NCBI GenBank assembly: GCA_964560765.1 | Contig: CAZLMG010000014.1 | Span: forward strand, 41,992-105,991 | Source of the DNA: CAZLMG01 sp964560765 | GTDB taxonomy: Bacteria > Bdellovibrionota_B > Oligoflexia > Oligoflexales > CAZLMG01 | DNA: 64,000 nucleotides | Reading direction: 5' to 3' | Part shown: one piece after another, positions 43,391 through 52,641 of the stretch | How positions within the stretch are numbered: the first letter of the stretch is position 1 | How the letters are laid out: each line of letters opens with the position of its first letter | The notes under the pieces: model-generated | What the model saw: the letters and a program-made list of their open reading frames with translations, nothing else | Told to the model about the DNA's origin: nothing | The model's database searches: none | Translations under genes and position numbers: made by a program

Positions 43391-44146
43391 ATGCAGAATG
43401 CGCATTACTTTCACCGGGCGATGTTGGTGACTTTTGTGGGTGCCAGTGCATGGGGCTGCAATCAACAGCCAGACAATGCGGCAGCGACGTCCGACGCCAT
43501 GGCATCTGCGACCATACAGCGAGTGGGTGCCGAGCAGGGCACAACAAGCGCCGACTTGCCATCCACGGGCGTTGAAAAGCCATTTGCTGGATCGGATATG
43601 GCTGCTGGCGATACCAAGAAGCATCACGATGGTGAAAAGTTATTCCTGCTTTCTTGTGTCAGTTTTGAGGGCTGTGAAGTTGATGCCGACAATAAGTTGA
43701 TGAAAGGTACTCTTGCGGTCAGTGTCATCAGTCCATCGGGTACCCGGCAAATGAATCTGACGCCAAGCCAGACGGCCTTGGCGCTGGACTTTGTGGACTG
43801 GTGTCTCATCCCCTTGTTGCCTTATGGCTTATGCGCGGCGCAGCCGCCCGTTGGCGCTGAGTTAGAGACTGGTATGGCAAATCCAACGACCTCTGGTGAT
43901 GCTGCCGCCCTACCGGAACACGATATTGCCGCGCCTGAGACCTGTGGGGACAATCATACCGAAAATGTCACCGGCGATGACGTCATCATACTTCCTCCGG
44001 TTGCCCCAACTGGATGTGACGGCGCGCCCTATTTTCCTGGTCAGCCTGACACTTTCTGTCCGCGAGATGGTAACTACCACAACGGCGAACCGACCTGTTG
44101 GCTGGATGCGGTAGGAATCGCGCATTGGGGCTGCATGATTATCTAA
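43391..44146 (+). CDS. Lipoprotein, unknown
   Basis: A 251-residue lipoprotein (MQNAHYFHRAMLVTFVGASA with lipobox WGC). A low-complexity Ala/Ser/Thr linker follows, then a domain with about ten cysteines, including LSCVSFEGCEVD, DWCLIPLLPYGLCAA and a closing GCDGAPYFPGQPDTFC and WGCMII. I do not recognise it. The start at 43391 has GGAGAGG upstream; the frame opens 33 codons earlier. It is convergent with hemF, 25 bases apart. Confidence 0.7.
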   Translation: MQNAHYFHRAMLVTFVGASAWGCNQQPDNAAATSDAMASATIQRVGAEQGTTSADLPSTGVEKPFAGSDMAAGDTKKHHDGEKLFLLSCVSFEGCEVDADNKLMKGTLAVSVISPSGTRQMNLTPSQTALALDFVDWCLIPLLPYGLCAAQPPVGAELETGMANPTTSGDAAALPEHDIAAPETCGDNHTENVTGDDVIILPPVAPTGCDGAPYFPGQPDTFCPRDGNYHNGEPTCWLDAVGIAHWGCMII

Positions 44147-44171
44147 TGGCATCCCAAAGCAGCGAGAGTGG

Positions 44172-45212
44172 TTAGGCTCCATGATTGGCAACCGTACGGG
44201 GCACTTTGGTGCCCTGCGCCTGCAGGTGCAAAGCATCGGGAAAGCGACGATAGAACTCGCGGACCGTCTTTGCCAGTAATGCCTTCTGCGGTTCGTTGAT
44301 CGCAGCGACCGGGTCGCCGGCGGGCAAACAGCCGATCAGCTCACGCAACAGAATATCTTGTGGCGCTGGCATTTTGGCGGCCCATGATTGAAGAAGGTTG
44401 CGATCGACGAACGCGGGCAGGGAGCCCATCGTTCCGATATCATTTTGATCGTGTACCATTAAGCCGGCGGTCGTGCCGCGGTCTAGCGTAAGCACCTGTA
44501 GAAAGTACAACGTGTGATACTCCAGCTGGCGTCGCTGCTCGGATGCGGTCGCTGGAGGTAAGAGTGAGGTCTCGCCTAGAATCTGTAGATATTCGTCGAT
44601 CACCGCGCCGATTACCGATTCACAATAGCGCCGATCAGCTGCCGAATCGTCTGTATTGAATTCCTCTAGGTAAAAGTGAGCCACGCCACGACAGCGATTC
44701 AGGGCTGGGATGAAGAAGTAGCGATCGCCCTGAGTGAGTGCACTGGAAAAGTGCGCACCGCCTACAGACTTTAGCGTATTCATAAAGCGCGCCGTGTCGG
44801 TATCCCGTGGGTTTGACGGATTCAGATCGGCCATGATGCGCCAATAACTTTGCCCGGTTCTGAGTTCCGTCCAGCTGAGATGGATATGGATGGAGGGAGC
44901 CAATGGGTGCATCGGATGAATGATGGTGGACAGCGCCGTGGCCGAAGCGAGCGCCTTGCTGGGTTGATCGTCATAGTGCACATGCGAGACGTTGACCGAG
45001 CCGCGGTTAAACACCGCGCCGCTTGGCGACTCGAAGCGCACACCGCCACCATGTCGCCCGTCATCTCGCAGCCACTCAACGCGCGTGAAGGGTCGTGCTT
45101 CGCCATGGCGCTGAGCAACTGCGGCAAGTCCAGTAACGAAACGTTGCTGGAGAGTGTTAATCAGCTGAATGACGGCCGGAACATTTGGAGACTGGGACTG
45201 GGTTGCCTGCAT
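44172..45212 (-). CDS. hemF: Coproporphyrinogen III oxidase, aerobic (divergent)
   Basis: A 346-residue cytoplasmic enzyme that uses O2 to decarboxylate coproporphyrinogen III to protoporphyrinogen IX in haem synthesis. Family blocks are recognisable though diverged: GAVFNRGSVNVSHVHYDD (family GGVFEKAGVNVSHVHG), HPMHPLAPSIHIHLSW (HPxNPxxPTxHxNxR), FIPALNRCRGVAHFYLEEFNTDD spans the GIGGLFFDDLNTPD block, and LDRGTTAGLMVHDQ (WDRGTLFGLQTGG). Length is somewhat above the usual 300. The ATG at 45212 is preceded by AAGGTGG; a GTG three codons upstream is the alternative. It stands alone. The divergence from typical HemF may mean a paralogue with altered activity. Confidence 0.82.
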   Translation of the reverse strand: MQATQSQSPNVPAVIQLINTLQQRFVTGLAAVAQRHGEARPFTRVEWLRDDGRHGGGVRFESPSGAVFNRGSVNVSHVHYDDQPSKALASATALSTIIHPMHPLAPSIHIHLSWTELRTGQSYWRIMADLNPSNPRDTDTARFMNTLKSVGGAHFSSALTQGDRYFFIPALNRCRGVAHFYLEEFNTDDSAADRRYCESVIGAVIDEYLQILGETSLLPPATASEQRRQLEYHTLYFLQVLTLDRGTTAGLMVHDQNDIGTMGSLPAFVDRNLLQSWAAKMPAPQDILLRELIGCLPAGDPVAAINEPQKALLAKTVREFYRRFPDALHLQAQGTKVPRTVANHGA

Positions 45213-45502
45213 ACGGACCACCTTGCTGTGCGCTGAGTCTGCGATGAATCTGCGGCGCTTGCGCCGGGCGCGGCCGATAACGTGCCGTGGTAACTGAATG
45301 TACCGTTGAAATTTGCTCAGAGCGAGCGGTTTCAGATTGAGGGCGCGGTGCGCGGGACCCTAGGCGACCCGAATGTTGATCCCGTTACGTGTGAGGACGG
45401 TGGCAACATAGAGTTTGCGTAGGAAAGAACTTCTACCGTCAATCGCGCACATCCGAGTACAATGAAGTTGTCCATGTAATTTAAGGAAGCGAGTTTAACG
45501 TT

Positions 45503-46639
45503 TTGACAGCTGCAATATCACGATTGCTGATTTTTCTTGGCTTTACACTTGCTGTGTTGGGCACTACCTTTGCGCAAACGGTATTTGCGGCGACGACCAT
45601 CGAACAGTTTTGCCAGCAGGCCATTACCGCCTCTCCGATGGCTGCAGCCGGTGCACGTGCCATCATGGGCCATATCCGAGGGGCAGATCCTCGGGAGCGG
45701 CAAATCCAATCGCCAGACGCTCCGTTCGATGTGCCTGCCTGCATCCGACACCTCCAAGCTGTTGGCGAGTTGTCGAGTCGCAAGCATGGCTACCTGTATT
45801 TGCGCGCGACGACACCCATGTCGCTAGAGGTGTTGCAGCTCTTTCCGCGGGCAACCTATCTCCAGTTGGCGTGCTTGTCGCGCGAACTTGATTTGCAGCC
45901 GATCAGCGCTCTCTATTCCATTGAAACTGTTCTGTTGCGCGAATGTCCTATGAGGCATCTTGACTTCGTCAAGAGTTTGCCGAAGCTGCTGCGCTTGAGT
46001 GCTGATACTCGGCAGCAAGCAGCAGCTATCTCACTTGAGGCTCTCGGGGAACGATCGCAACTCTTAGTCGTCAGGTTCTCTGGATATTCATTTGCAAGTA
46101 TTGCTCCCCTATCCCGGCTGATTGGCCTGCAGACACTACACTTGAAACAGTCTAACATCGATTCGATTGTACCGCTGATGTCGTTAACGAACCTTCGCTC
46201 TCTCTCGCTTGAGGGCAATCGGCAACTTGCAGATATCTCTGCAGTTGCCTACATGAGCAATCTAGATGAATTGCTGGTCGGCTCCGCTGCAATTCAGGAC
46301 ATCAGTATGGTCGAAGGCTTGCCTTGGCTCCGAAGTTTGGATCTCAGTTATAATCAGATTCAATCGCTCGAACCAATACGTGGCCTTCCAAATCTCTTCC
46401 TATTGACCGCGCCTGGCAATCGCATCACCGACGTGACACCGATTGGTCGTATCCCACCCATCGAAGCCGTCGTTCTTGATGAAAACCCAATCACGGATGC
46501 ACGAGCGATCAATGAACTCGCGGAAAAAGATATGCTGCCGCCGCTTTCCCTGTCGCTAGACTGGAGCCAAGAACTGGAGATGAATCTGTCACCGAAAGCA
46601 AAGGAGAGGGTGCAGCTCCAGAAGCCGTCCCCCCGGTAA
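45503..46639 (+). CDS. Exported leucine-rich-repeat protein
   Basis: A 378-residue exported protein. After the signal peptide (ends QTVFA) and a helical cap come about eight LRR units of the internalin/SDS22 type, clear from about residue 190: LIGLQTLHLKQSNIDSIVPL, LTNLRSLSLEGNRQLADISA, LPWLRSLDLSYNQIQSLEPI and LPNLFLLTAPGNRITDVTPI. These form a curved binding surface for protein-protein contact, in the periplasm or at the surface. A C-terminal basic tail follows. It starts with TTG, with AAGGAAGCGAG rather far upstream. No neighbour gives a partner. Confidence 0.8.
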   Translation: MTAAISRLLIFLGFTLAVLGTTFAQTVFAATTIEQFCQQAITASPMAAAGARAIMGHIRGADPRERQIQSPDAPFDVPACIRHLQAVGELSSRKHGYLYLRATTPMSLEVLQLFPRATYLQLACLSRELDLQPISALYSIETVLLRECPMRHLDFVKSLPKLLRLSADTRQQAAAISLEALGERSQLLVVRFSGYSFASIAPLSRLIGLQTLHLKQSNIDSIVPLMSLTNLRSLSLEGNRQLADISAVAYMSNLDELLVGSAAIQDISMVEGLPWLRSLDLSYNQIQSLEPIRGLPNLFLLTAPGNRITDVTPIGRIPPIEAVVLDENPITDARAINELAEKDMLPPLSLSLDWSQELEMNLSPKAKERVQLQKPSPR

Positions 46640-46680
46640 TTGCTGCTCGAACGCTCAAGTGAAATTCCCCTGCGACCGAT

Positions 46681-47133
46681 TCAGCATCCCGGGATGGGGA
46701 AGTCAAAGAATTGGTTGTTTTGATTGATCCGGGGTTGATAATCTCCAGTCTGGCAGCTGGCTAATCGCCCAATCGTCCCGACTTCTGCGGTTGGAACTCC
46801 TGAACAGGCACCATCAATAGCCGAACATGCGTAAACAGTGAACCAGTTCTGCGCGCCTTCTGGACCTTTGTAACCGAAGTTCATATTGCCGGTTGGTGAG
46901 AATCCCACCATGGCGAGAGTGTCGTAGGCTCCGCCAACCATGTGGTTATTCTCCTGCAGCATGTACGCGTACTTCAGATTCACTTTAGCCTCGGTAGCCT
47001 TACTTCGGGCACTGAACTGCTGGTACTTAGGCATGGCAATCGTCGCTAGAATGCCGATGATGCCGATCACTACCATCAATTCAACGAGACTGAATCCGTC
47101 CTGCCTGGACATGATTACTTTAAAGCCGAACAT
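46681..47133 (-). CDS. pilA: Type IV pilin-like major pilin
   Basis: A 150-residue type IVa pilin-like prepilin. The leader MFGFKVIMSRQDG is cut before FSLVELMVVIGIIGILATIA, which has Glu at +5 and the long hydrophobic alpha-1 helix. A globular domain with four cysteines follows (YACSA, GACSG, ASCQT, PGC), the last pair enclosing the D-region as in pilins. It would be polymerised by the PilB/PilC machinery for adhesion or twitching. GGAGG precedes the ATG at six bases. The symbol is given for the pilin type; it could also be a type II pseudopilin. The minor-pilin operon lies at 23249-26267. Confidence 0.8.
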   Translation of the reverse strand: MFGFKVIMSRQDGFSLVELMVVIGIIGILATIAMPKYQQFSARSKATEAKVNLKYAYMLQENNHMVGGAYDTLAMVGFSPTGNMNFGYKGPEGAQNWFTVYACSAIDGACSGVPTAEVGTIGRLASCQTGDYQPRINQNNQFFDFPIPGC

Positions 47134-47511
47134 AGGGTCCTCCGTGCTTTCAATAGAGAGGTTTTACGTTTCTCTTTTGTTTACATGGCTGCAAAGAGAA
47201 GACCGCAGTCAGTGATGAGCCGAACGCATTGTTTGCATTGAGGATTCGCCTCGAATCGGCTGCGCTCAGAGATTCAGCAACATTTGTTTGTCTTTCCTAC
47301 TTTGATTCTATGATTGGGTGGTTACGAGAGTTTCTAGCCACGCTGTGGCCGTCCGAGTCAGACGAATTATGCTAACTACACATAACTGCAGACAATTTTA
47401 GAGATCTGAAATGATCATCCCGCATTGAGCCTCTCCAATCGAGGAGACGCCCTCTGCGATCTCACAGCGGAAATTGACGGCACATTTTCACGCAGCGTCT
47501 GCGGCGAGAGC

Positions 47512-47527
47512 TGGCACTGCTTGTGCA
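47512..47527 (+). promoter_or_regulatory. Candidate sigma-54 promoter
   Basis: TGGCACTGCTTGTGCA matches the -24/-12 consensus TGGCACG-N4-TTGCA with exact GG-to-GC spacing. It lies about 97 bases before the TIG/kelch lipoprotein ATG, in the 490-base region (47134-47623) between that gene and pilA. No other feature is seen in this region. Confidence 0.55.
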
Positions 47528-47623
47528 TTTGAGTTGATAAGCACCCACAGAAAATTGAGGAATCATTTAATCCACTTGAGCCCGAAAGTGGGAAATAGGC
47601 AATGATTCAGAGGAGAAGCTTCC

Positions 47624-49555
47624 ATGGTTTATCTTGGCCAACGCAGAACGCTTCGAATGACGGTATGGGCGCTCGCTTTATCTGCATCGGTCCAGATTGC
47701 ATGTGTGCGCCGTGGCAACACTCCTGCGGATACGCGGCCATCGTCTGGCAAAGAGGGCTCACCTGGTTATGAAGTATCGCGCGGAACTGTGACTGCCACT
47801 GATGGGGCTGATCTCGCGCTTGGCAACATTCGCGTGTCATTTCAGCCCGCTTCGTTCGTGCAACCAAATACAGGCTATGTAATCTCGGCAAAGGTTAGCG
47901 TCGAGGTCGCAACGCTGGAACTAGGAAGCGACGCCGAAGTTGTGGAAGCAGCTATATTGCTGCTGGCCGAAGATGCCGAGACGGGCGAAAGGCTAACGGA
48001 GGAGCACTTACGCTATTCTTTCTCCTTTCGCGTTCGTATGCCAGTGAACGAAGCTCAGAATCTGTTTGTTATCGTGGTAGATGCAAGCGGACAACAGCAA
48101 CTCATTACCGATAGTTCGTTGACTATGTCAGCTGTTGATGGTGCAACTAGCGAAATAGATGCGACCACAGAGCTGCGACACATCGCAGGGCCATTCGGAC
48201 TCTACACTGGTACCCCGCCCGATGATGGGCTCCCTTCGGTGGGTCTGTCCGCCATTTGTCCTGAGAGTGGCGCGTTGTCTGGCCGATCCCTGGTGACGAT
48301 TGACGGCGCAGGATTCACCGAAAATACAGTCGTTTCGGTTGGTGGACAGTCATGCATCCACGTGGAGTTTATCTCCAGCTCGCAATTGATTTGCGAGACT
48401 CCGGCTGGTCATGCGGCGGGTGCGACCACGATCGTACTGGAGCAAGAGGGCGTGATTTTGGGTGAGCGCACGTTCACGTATGAAGTCGAAGCAGGGTGGG
48501 TCGGCGTTGCCACAAAGAACGCGCCGCCTGTAGGAGAGCATTTCAAGAGCGTCTGGATGGGTTGTCGTGCTGGAGCGATGATTTTGGGTGGCTCGGTGAA
48601 GGCATCGGCAGCGGCAATTCCGACGGCAGCGAATGCAGCACATCTTTTTAGCCCAGCGACGAATACTTGGAAGGTTGCAGCAGCTTATCCTGACGATCTT
48701 GCACCTGTCGATACTTGCGCTGTTTCTCTCGGCGCGAGCGGAGCGTTTGTCTTTGGCGGTAAAGCAGCGGCCGGTGGCAATGCCCATTCCGCGATTGGCT
48801 ATCGCTATAATCCCACAGACGATGAGTGGTTTCTGCTGTCGGAAGAGGGGCGGCCAAGCGCCCGTGTGCAGCATACTTGTGTTTACATCCCAACTCTGCA
48901 CAAGGTCATGGTTTGGGGAGGACGGGAGAGTGGTGGTTCGGCCGGTGTCGCAACTGGCGCGCTGTATGACATAGCGACAGACAGATGGATTGCAACTCCA
49001 ACAATTGCTGCGCCAACGGGGCGATACCATCATATTGCCATATGGACCGGATCGGAAGTCATCATCTTCGGAGGGCAAACCAATGTTGGTACAGCTGCGG
49101 TGACGGGCTGGCGTTATGACCCATCCTCGAATGAATGGCGGGGTAATATCGCCTCAAATGCGCACGCCATTCTTACAGGGCATATTGGTTCTGAGTTCTA
49201 TCGTGGCTCGATGTTCATATTGACAACAGGCCTTTACAATTTTGAGTATGAGCTTGCGACCGATGAGTGGAGTAGCTCGGCATCAGATTACATTCCTTTG
49301 AGTGGTGCCGTTGCTGCCGCAGGCTCTCGCATGTTCCACTTCGGCGGGCAAAACTTGGGCACCGCGAATCATAAATTGATCAAGTATGACTACGCAGCCA
49401 ACGAAGTCTCTGAAGTTGACGGTGGACGTCCTCCCACACAGAGGCAATTTGCCACCATGGTCTGGACAGGTAGTCGGCTTCTAGTTTGGGGTGGTCGATC
49501 GTCGAGTGGCATCTCGGAAGTTTCCTACGCCGCAGACGGGGGTATGTTCAGGTAG
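47624..49555 (+). CDS. Surface lipoprotein with IPT/TIG and kelch-propeller domains
   Basis: A 643-residue lipoprotein (ALSASVQIAC). Residues about 45-195 form a beta domain similar to the N-terminal part of other lipoproteins in this window (GNIRVSFQPASFVQPNTGYV). Residues about 205-288 are an IPT/TIG Ig-like domain: ICPESGALSGRSLVTIDGAG and VSVGGQSC. Residues about 300-640 hold kelch-type repeats with G-G doublets and spaced W/Y (VFGGKAAAGGNAHSA, VMVWGGRESGGSAG, VIIFGGQTNVGTA, LLVWGGRSSSG), a beta-propeller. Such proteins bind carbohydrates or proteins. A sigma-54-like promoter upstream suggests control together with motility or pili. GAGGAGAAG precedes the ATG. Confidence 0.82.
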   Translation: MVYLGQRRTLRMTVWALALSASVQIACVRRGNTPADTRPSSGKEGSPGYEVSRGTVTATDGADLALGNIRVSFQPASFVQPNTGYVISAKVSVEVATLELGSDAEVVEAAILLLAEDAETGERLTEEHLRYSFSFRVRMPVNEAQNLFVIVVDASGQQQLITDSSLTMSAVDGATSEIDATTELRHIAGPFGLYTGTPPDDGLPSVGLSAICPESGALSGRSLVTIDGAGFTENTVVSVGGQSCIHVEFISSSQLICETPAGHAAGATTIVLEQEGVILGERTFTYEVEAGWVGVATKNAPPVGEHFKSVWMGCRAGAMILGGSVKASAAAIPTAANAAHLFSPATNTWKVAAAYPDDLAPVDTCAVSLGASGAFVFGGKAAAGGNAHSAIGYRYNPTDDEWFLLSEEGRPSARVQHTCVYIPTLHKVMVWGGRESGGSAGVATGALYDIATDRWIATPTIAAPTGRYHHIAIWTGSEVIIFGGQTNVGTAAVTGWRYDPSSNEWRGNIASNAHAILTGHIGSEFYRGSMFILTTGLYNFEYELATDEWSSSASDYIPLSGAVAAAGSRMFHFGGQNLGTANHKLIKYDYAANEVSEVDGGRPPTQRQFATMVWTGSRLLVWGGRSSSGISEVSYAADGGMFR

Positions 49556-49643
49556 TGTGTCGTAAATGCAACCTAAAATGACAGTTCCGTGTGCGGTGCT
49601 AGTCAGCGCAAAGACACGCAATAAACTCGCAAGGGGGAGCCAA

Positions 49644-50618
49644 ATGTTTAACTCGAATCATGGACTGAGTCTGCTTTCGGTGGTGGTCCTCACTGGTGCC
49701 TGTTCCTTGCAAACGAGTTCGGAAGATGATGAGCGACTCAGTCTCATTTCACAGCCATTGCCAGAAACTCGGCCAGTCAGCGAACAATTTGACGAGCTTA
49801 AGGAGGATGAAGAGCCGCTAATGTTGCAGCTTACGCTCAACGAGTATGACGTCTACGAATCCGTTGCCCTGATGATCTATGGCAAGATCATTTTTCATCC
49901 GCACTTTGATGTTGCAGTGACAGTTGATGGAGATATTGCTGCGGCCAATGGGATGATAGCTAAGGTGCGTCAGTACCTTGGGTATGCTCCAACCGATGAA
50001 CTAGCAGAGGCTCATCTCGCAAATCTCACAGGTCTATTTGCCATGCTGATGGAGCTCGATGCGAAACCTTGTCCACTTGCAGCACCGGCGCCTGGCAAAC
50101 AAGTTTTGCTTGCGCCGTGCAGGATCAACGAAAGTCAGAACATCGTCGTACTCAGTGATTCCGTACGCTGTTATCGTCATTCCCAGTTCTTCGGCAGGTT
50201 GGCCCTATTTGGCTGCAGCAACGGTGGTGATCCATTTGTCTCCGAGCGCGCAACAAGCGGAGGGGATGGGGTTGCGCTTGGCCTGCTGTCCCAGGCTCGT
50301 TGTGAATGGTTGAACGACAATCCTGACCGATTTCGGCTGAGCATGCCAAACGTGCGACGTCGATACTGTGACAATGATCCCCAGTCCGAATCGGACGAGC
50401 GACCTCATAAGGGGGTCTGTGAGGAGGGGGAACGACTTCCGGGCGCTGACCCCATAACCCCAAATGTGTTTCGTGAGTGGCTCGCAGCGGAGCGCGACAA
50501 GAATAAGAAGATTCTGCCGATGGCGTTTCAAGCTCAGCTACCAATGACTGCGGCATTCGAGACGTATCCTAAGCCAGCGCCGACCCCGACATCCAGCTCT
50601 CATCCAACTCCCATCTAA
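49644..50618 (+). CDS. Lipoprotein, unknown, downstream of TIG/kelch gene
   Basis: A 324-residue lipoprotein (LSVVVLTGAC lipobox). An acidic linker (EQFDELKEDEE) is followed by a helical segment (residues 55-130) and a Cys-bearing domain (PCPLA, PCRIN, RCYRH, GCSNGG, RCEWL, YCDND, VCEEG), then a Pro/Ser/Thr tail. I do not recognise it. The start at 49644 follows GGGGGAG; the frame opens 26 codons earlier. It comes 88 bases after the TIG/kelch gene and is probably in the same transcript. Confidence 0.7.
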   Translation: MFNSNHGLSLLSVVVLTGACSLQTSSEDDERLSLISQPLPETRPVSEQFDELKEDEEPLMLQLTLNEYDVYESVALMIYGKIIFHPHFDVAVTVDGDIAAANGMIAKVRQYLGYAPTDELAEAHLANLTGLFAMLMELDAKPCPLAAPAPGKQVLLAPCRINESQNIVVLSDSVRCYRHSQFFGRLALFGCSNGGDPFVSERATSGGDGVALGLLSQARCEWLNDNPDRFRLSMPNVRRRYCDNDPQSESDERPHKGVCEEGERLPGADPITPNVFREWLAAERDKNKKILPMAFQAQLPMTAAFETYPKPAPTPTSSSHPTPI

Positions 50619-50765
50619 GTAACGCACGACCCTTTTCGGTAGCTATCATAGATCAGAAAGCCAAACATTCCAGAGCCGTTCTTGCTCCCGATCATGCCGT
50701 GACTCACGCGATCGCCCACATGATTGCGTAGAAGGTTTTCATGATCGGAGTCCTTTCGAGATAAT

Positions 50766-51797
50766 CTATGGAAGCTGTGAAAGATAAAGGAGCATTCCTG
50801 ACTTGACGTAAGCAGTGCGATCCGCAAGCGACAAAACAAAATCATTATCGGTCAAATGAATTGGCGGAGGGAGGCCAAGTCGCATCAAGAGCCCGTCTGC
50901 ATATAGGCGAATGGCTCGTCCGTTGCCATTCAGAAACGGATGAATGGCGATCAGCTCGGTTTCCATTTGTACAATGGCAACGAGTTTGTCGTCGAGAGAT
51001 GCTCGTGACTCGACGGTTCTTTGCGCCTTTTGAAGTGCTTCGGAGACGAGCGTTTCAATCTCTGACACTTTCGGATAGCGAATGCGAATCTGCAGCAGGC
51101 CGTCATCCATGGACACTATATTAGTGATCGTGATGCTAGAAAGACTCCGTAAATTGTCTAATTCCTTTGGTGACAAGTTTCGCCCATCGGTACGAAGAAT
51201 TCCTCCGCCCGTAATATCATTATCAAGTGGGTCTTCGCGGAAGCGCCCGCCAAGCGAAGTGTGATCCGTTTGCGAGTAGTAGATCTCTTTGCGATCATCA
51301 ATATCCTTGAGGAGTTCACGATAGGTATTTTCTGGCATTTTTCCCAATAGAAATGCTTGCTCTATTCGCCGTCGTTCGTAGCCGCGATAATACATCCCGC
51401 GGCTCACAAGTGAGTGAATGTGCTGCAAGGTGCGCGGGGAAAAGGAGAAATCCTTAAAGTTACGTCTTACATACCGTGCTCCATCGAGCCAAGCGGCAAA
51501 TGTTCCTTGTGTGTATGCATACCAGGGCCGAGTGGCTCCGCTTAGCTGTTCATCGCGCCAACCGTCAGCCAGTATCAGTCGCTGACCGTCAAGCTCTGGC
51601 GTTAGCTTGATGCCGGAAGGACCGCCGTGAATGTTGTAATCTGCAGCCAGAGACTCAGCGGAAACTGCCGATGGATTCCGTCTCGCAAAATCCACAACGA
51701 GAGCAGAGCAAGACTCGACGGCACGAGTATGGCTTGCTGGCGCTAGCGCAATCAGCGCGAGGAACAATCGACTTCGGAATGAATTATTAAAACTCAT
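50766..51797 (-). CDS. Exported Fic-domain protein (candidate AMPylator)
   Basis: A 343-residue protein with an N-terminal signal peptide (RLFLALIALAPASHTRA) and a C-terminal Fic domain. The active-site motif HPFLNGNGR (286-294) is the full consensus HPFx(D/N)GNGR; His286 is the general base, and the GNGR loop binds the nucleotide phosphates. The preceding helices contain the usual target-dock region (GGRFREDP near 183-190). Fic enzymes transfer AMP, or other phosphates, to hydroxyls of target proteins. No inhibitory (S/T)xxxE(G/N) motif is apparent, so inhibition by a separate partner is possible. Export is unusual outside known effectors. It overlaps the upstream gene by 11 bases, so both are cotranslated. 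Confidence 0.85.
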   Translation of the reverse strand: MSFNNSFRSRLFLALIALAPASHTRAVESCSALVVDFARRNPSAVSAESLAADYNIHGGPSGIKLTPELDGQRLILADGWRDEQLSGATRPWYAYTQGTFAAWLDGARYVRRNFKDFSFSPRTLQHIHSLVSRGMYYRGYERRRIEQAFLLGKMPENTYRELLKDIDDRKEIYYSQTDHTSLGGRFREDPLDNDITGGGILRTDGRNLSPKELDNLRSLSSITITNIVSMDDGLLQIRIRYPKVSEIETLVSEALQKAQRTVESRASLDDKLVAIVQMETELIAIHPFLNGNGRAIRLYADGLLMRLGLPPPIHLTDNDFVLSLADRTAYVKSGMLLYLSQLP

Positions 51798-52590
51798 TCC
51801 AACTCACCAACGTGTCGCAGCCAGAGAATGGTCGTTTCCACAAGGGGTGTATGCTGGCATTTGAATTTTTCATGTACTGTTCAAGTGCGGGGATGATTTG
51901 CGTCTTGCGCGCGGATTCGCTATTCACGAAAGGTGATTTGAATCTGCCGTCGGGTGGCAACCGGGCGTGCAGCTCTCTCTCCGAGTACTTCTTTCCAGAG
52001 CGCATGAATCTGACCTGCTTCTCAATGATCGGGCGAATCAGCATCGGGTCGGCTGTGAACGACTGGATGCCTCTTTGACTGGTCACGATCCACTCTTCAA
52101 AGATGACCTCACGCGATCCCGGCGTATTGGTGAACTTTGTATGGTGAATGAAGTCTATTGAGCTTGTATCTATGTTCTGTTGGAAGGGCTTCTGACCATC
52201 AACCGAGAGCACCTCCAAGACTTGGTGTTGACCGCCTTTGGTCTTGATCATGATCAGTGCGGCATTCGCTGCATACATCTCAGTTGGGCCTGTGCCGACC
52301 CCGCCGACGGGATGCGACCAGGTAAACAGCCCTTTGGTGTGGGATAGTGAGGGGATCATGTCTACCAAATAGAACGTCGGATACATGCTTGGTAGAGGCA
52401 GAGAACTCCGACTCAAAGCTTGCACTTTATTGTCGCTGTTTACCGATTGCAGTTGGCTCCAATGGAATAGAAATTCCGGAGCCTCAGCACTCTTAATCTT
52501 TGCCGATGGCCTGGGCGCAGCGGAAGCTTCTGTGACCAGTAGCCAGCAAAAGCAGGTGAAGATGATCTTGGTTTGTGAAGGGTGCTTCAT
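51787..52590 (-). CDS. Exported partner protein of the Fic gene, unknown
   Basis: A 267-residue exported protein (signal peptide ends VTEASA). It contains FLFHWSQLQS, GLFTWSHPVGGVGTGPTEMY, ALIMIKTKGGQHQVLEVLSV and REVIFEEWIVTSQRGIQSFT followed by ADP. The succession HWS, a glycine-rich loop with Y, and a late strand ending in EEW recalls the layout of ADP-ribosyltransferase-like folds, but I cannot establish this. Its 3' end overlaps the Fic start by 11 bases, so the two are made together; it might be a second effector, a substrate or a chaperone/inhibitor for the Fic protein. Only a weak ribosome site is seen. Confidence 0.55.
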   Translation of the reverse strand: MKHPSQTKIIFTCFCWLLVTEASAAPRPSAKIKSAEAPEFLFHWSQLQSVNSDNKVQALSRSSLPLPSMYPTFYLVDMIPSLSHTKGLFTWSHPVGGVGTGPTEMYAANAALIMIKTKGGQHQVLEVLSVDGQKPFQQNIDTSSIDFIHHTKFTNTPGSREVIFEEWIVTSQRGIQSFTADPMLIRPIIEKQVRFMRSGKKYSERELHARLPPDGRFKSPFVNSESARKTQIIPALEQYMKNSNASIHPLWKRPFSGCDTLVSWNEF

Positions 52591-52641
52591 ATCCGATGAC
52601 TGCCCCGATGATTGGCAATGGGAGTGAATGGAACATGCAAG

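Noticed and set aside
47330..47360. Minus-strand sigma-54 promoter for pilA
   Set aside because: GG and GC are at the right spacing (around GCCACGCTGTGGCC) but the flanking bases do not match the consensus.
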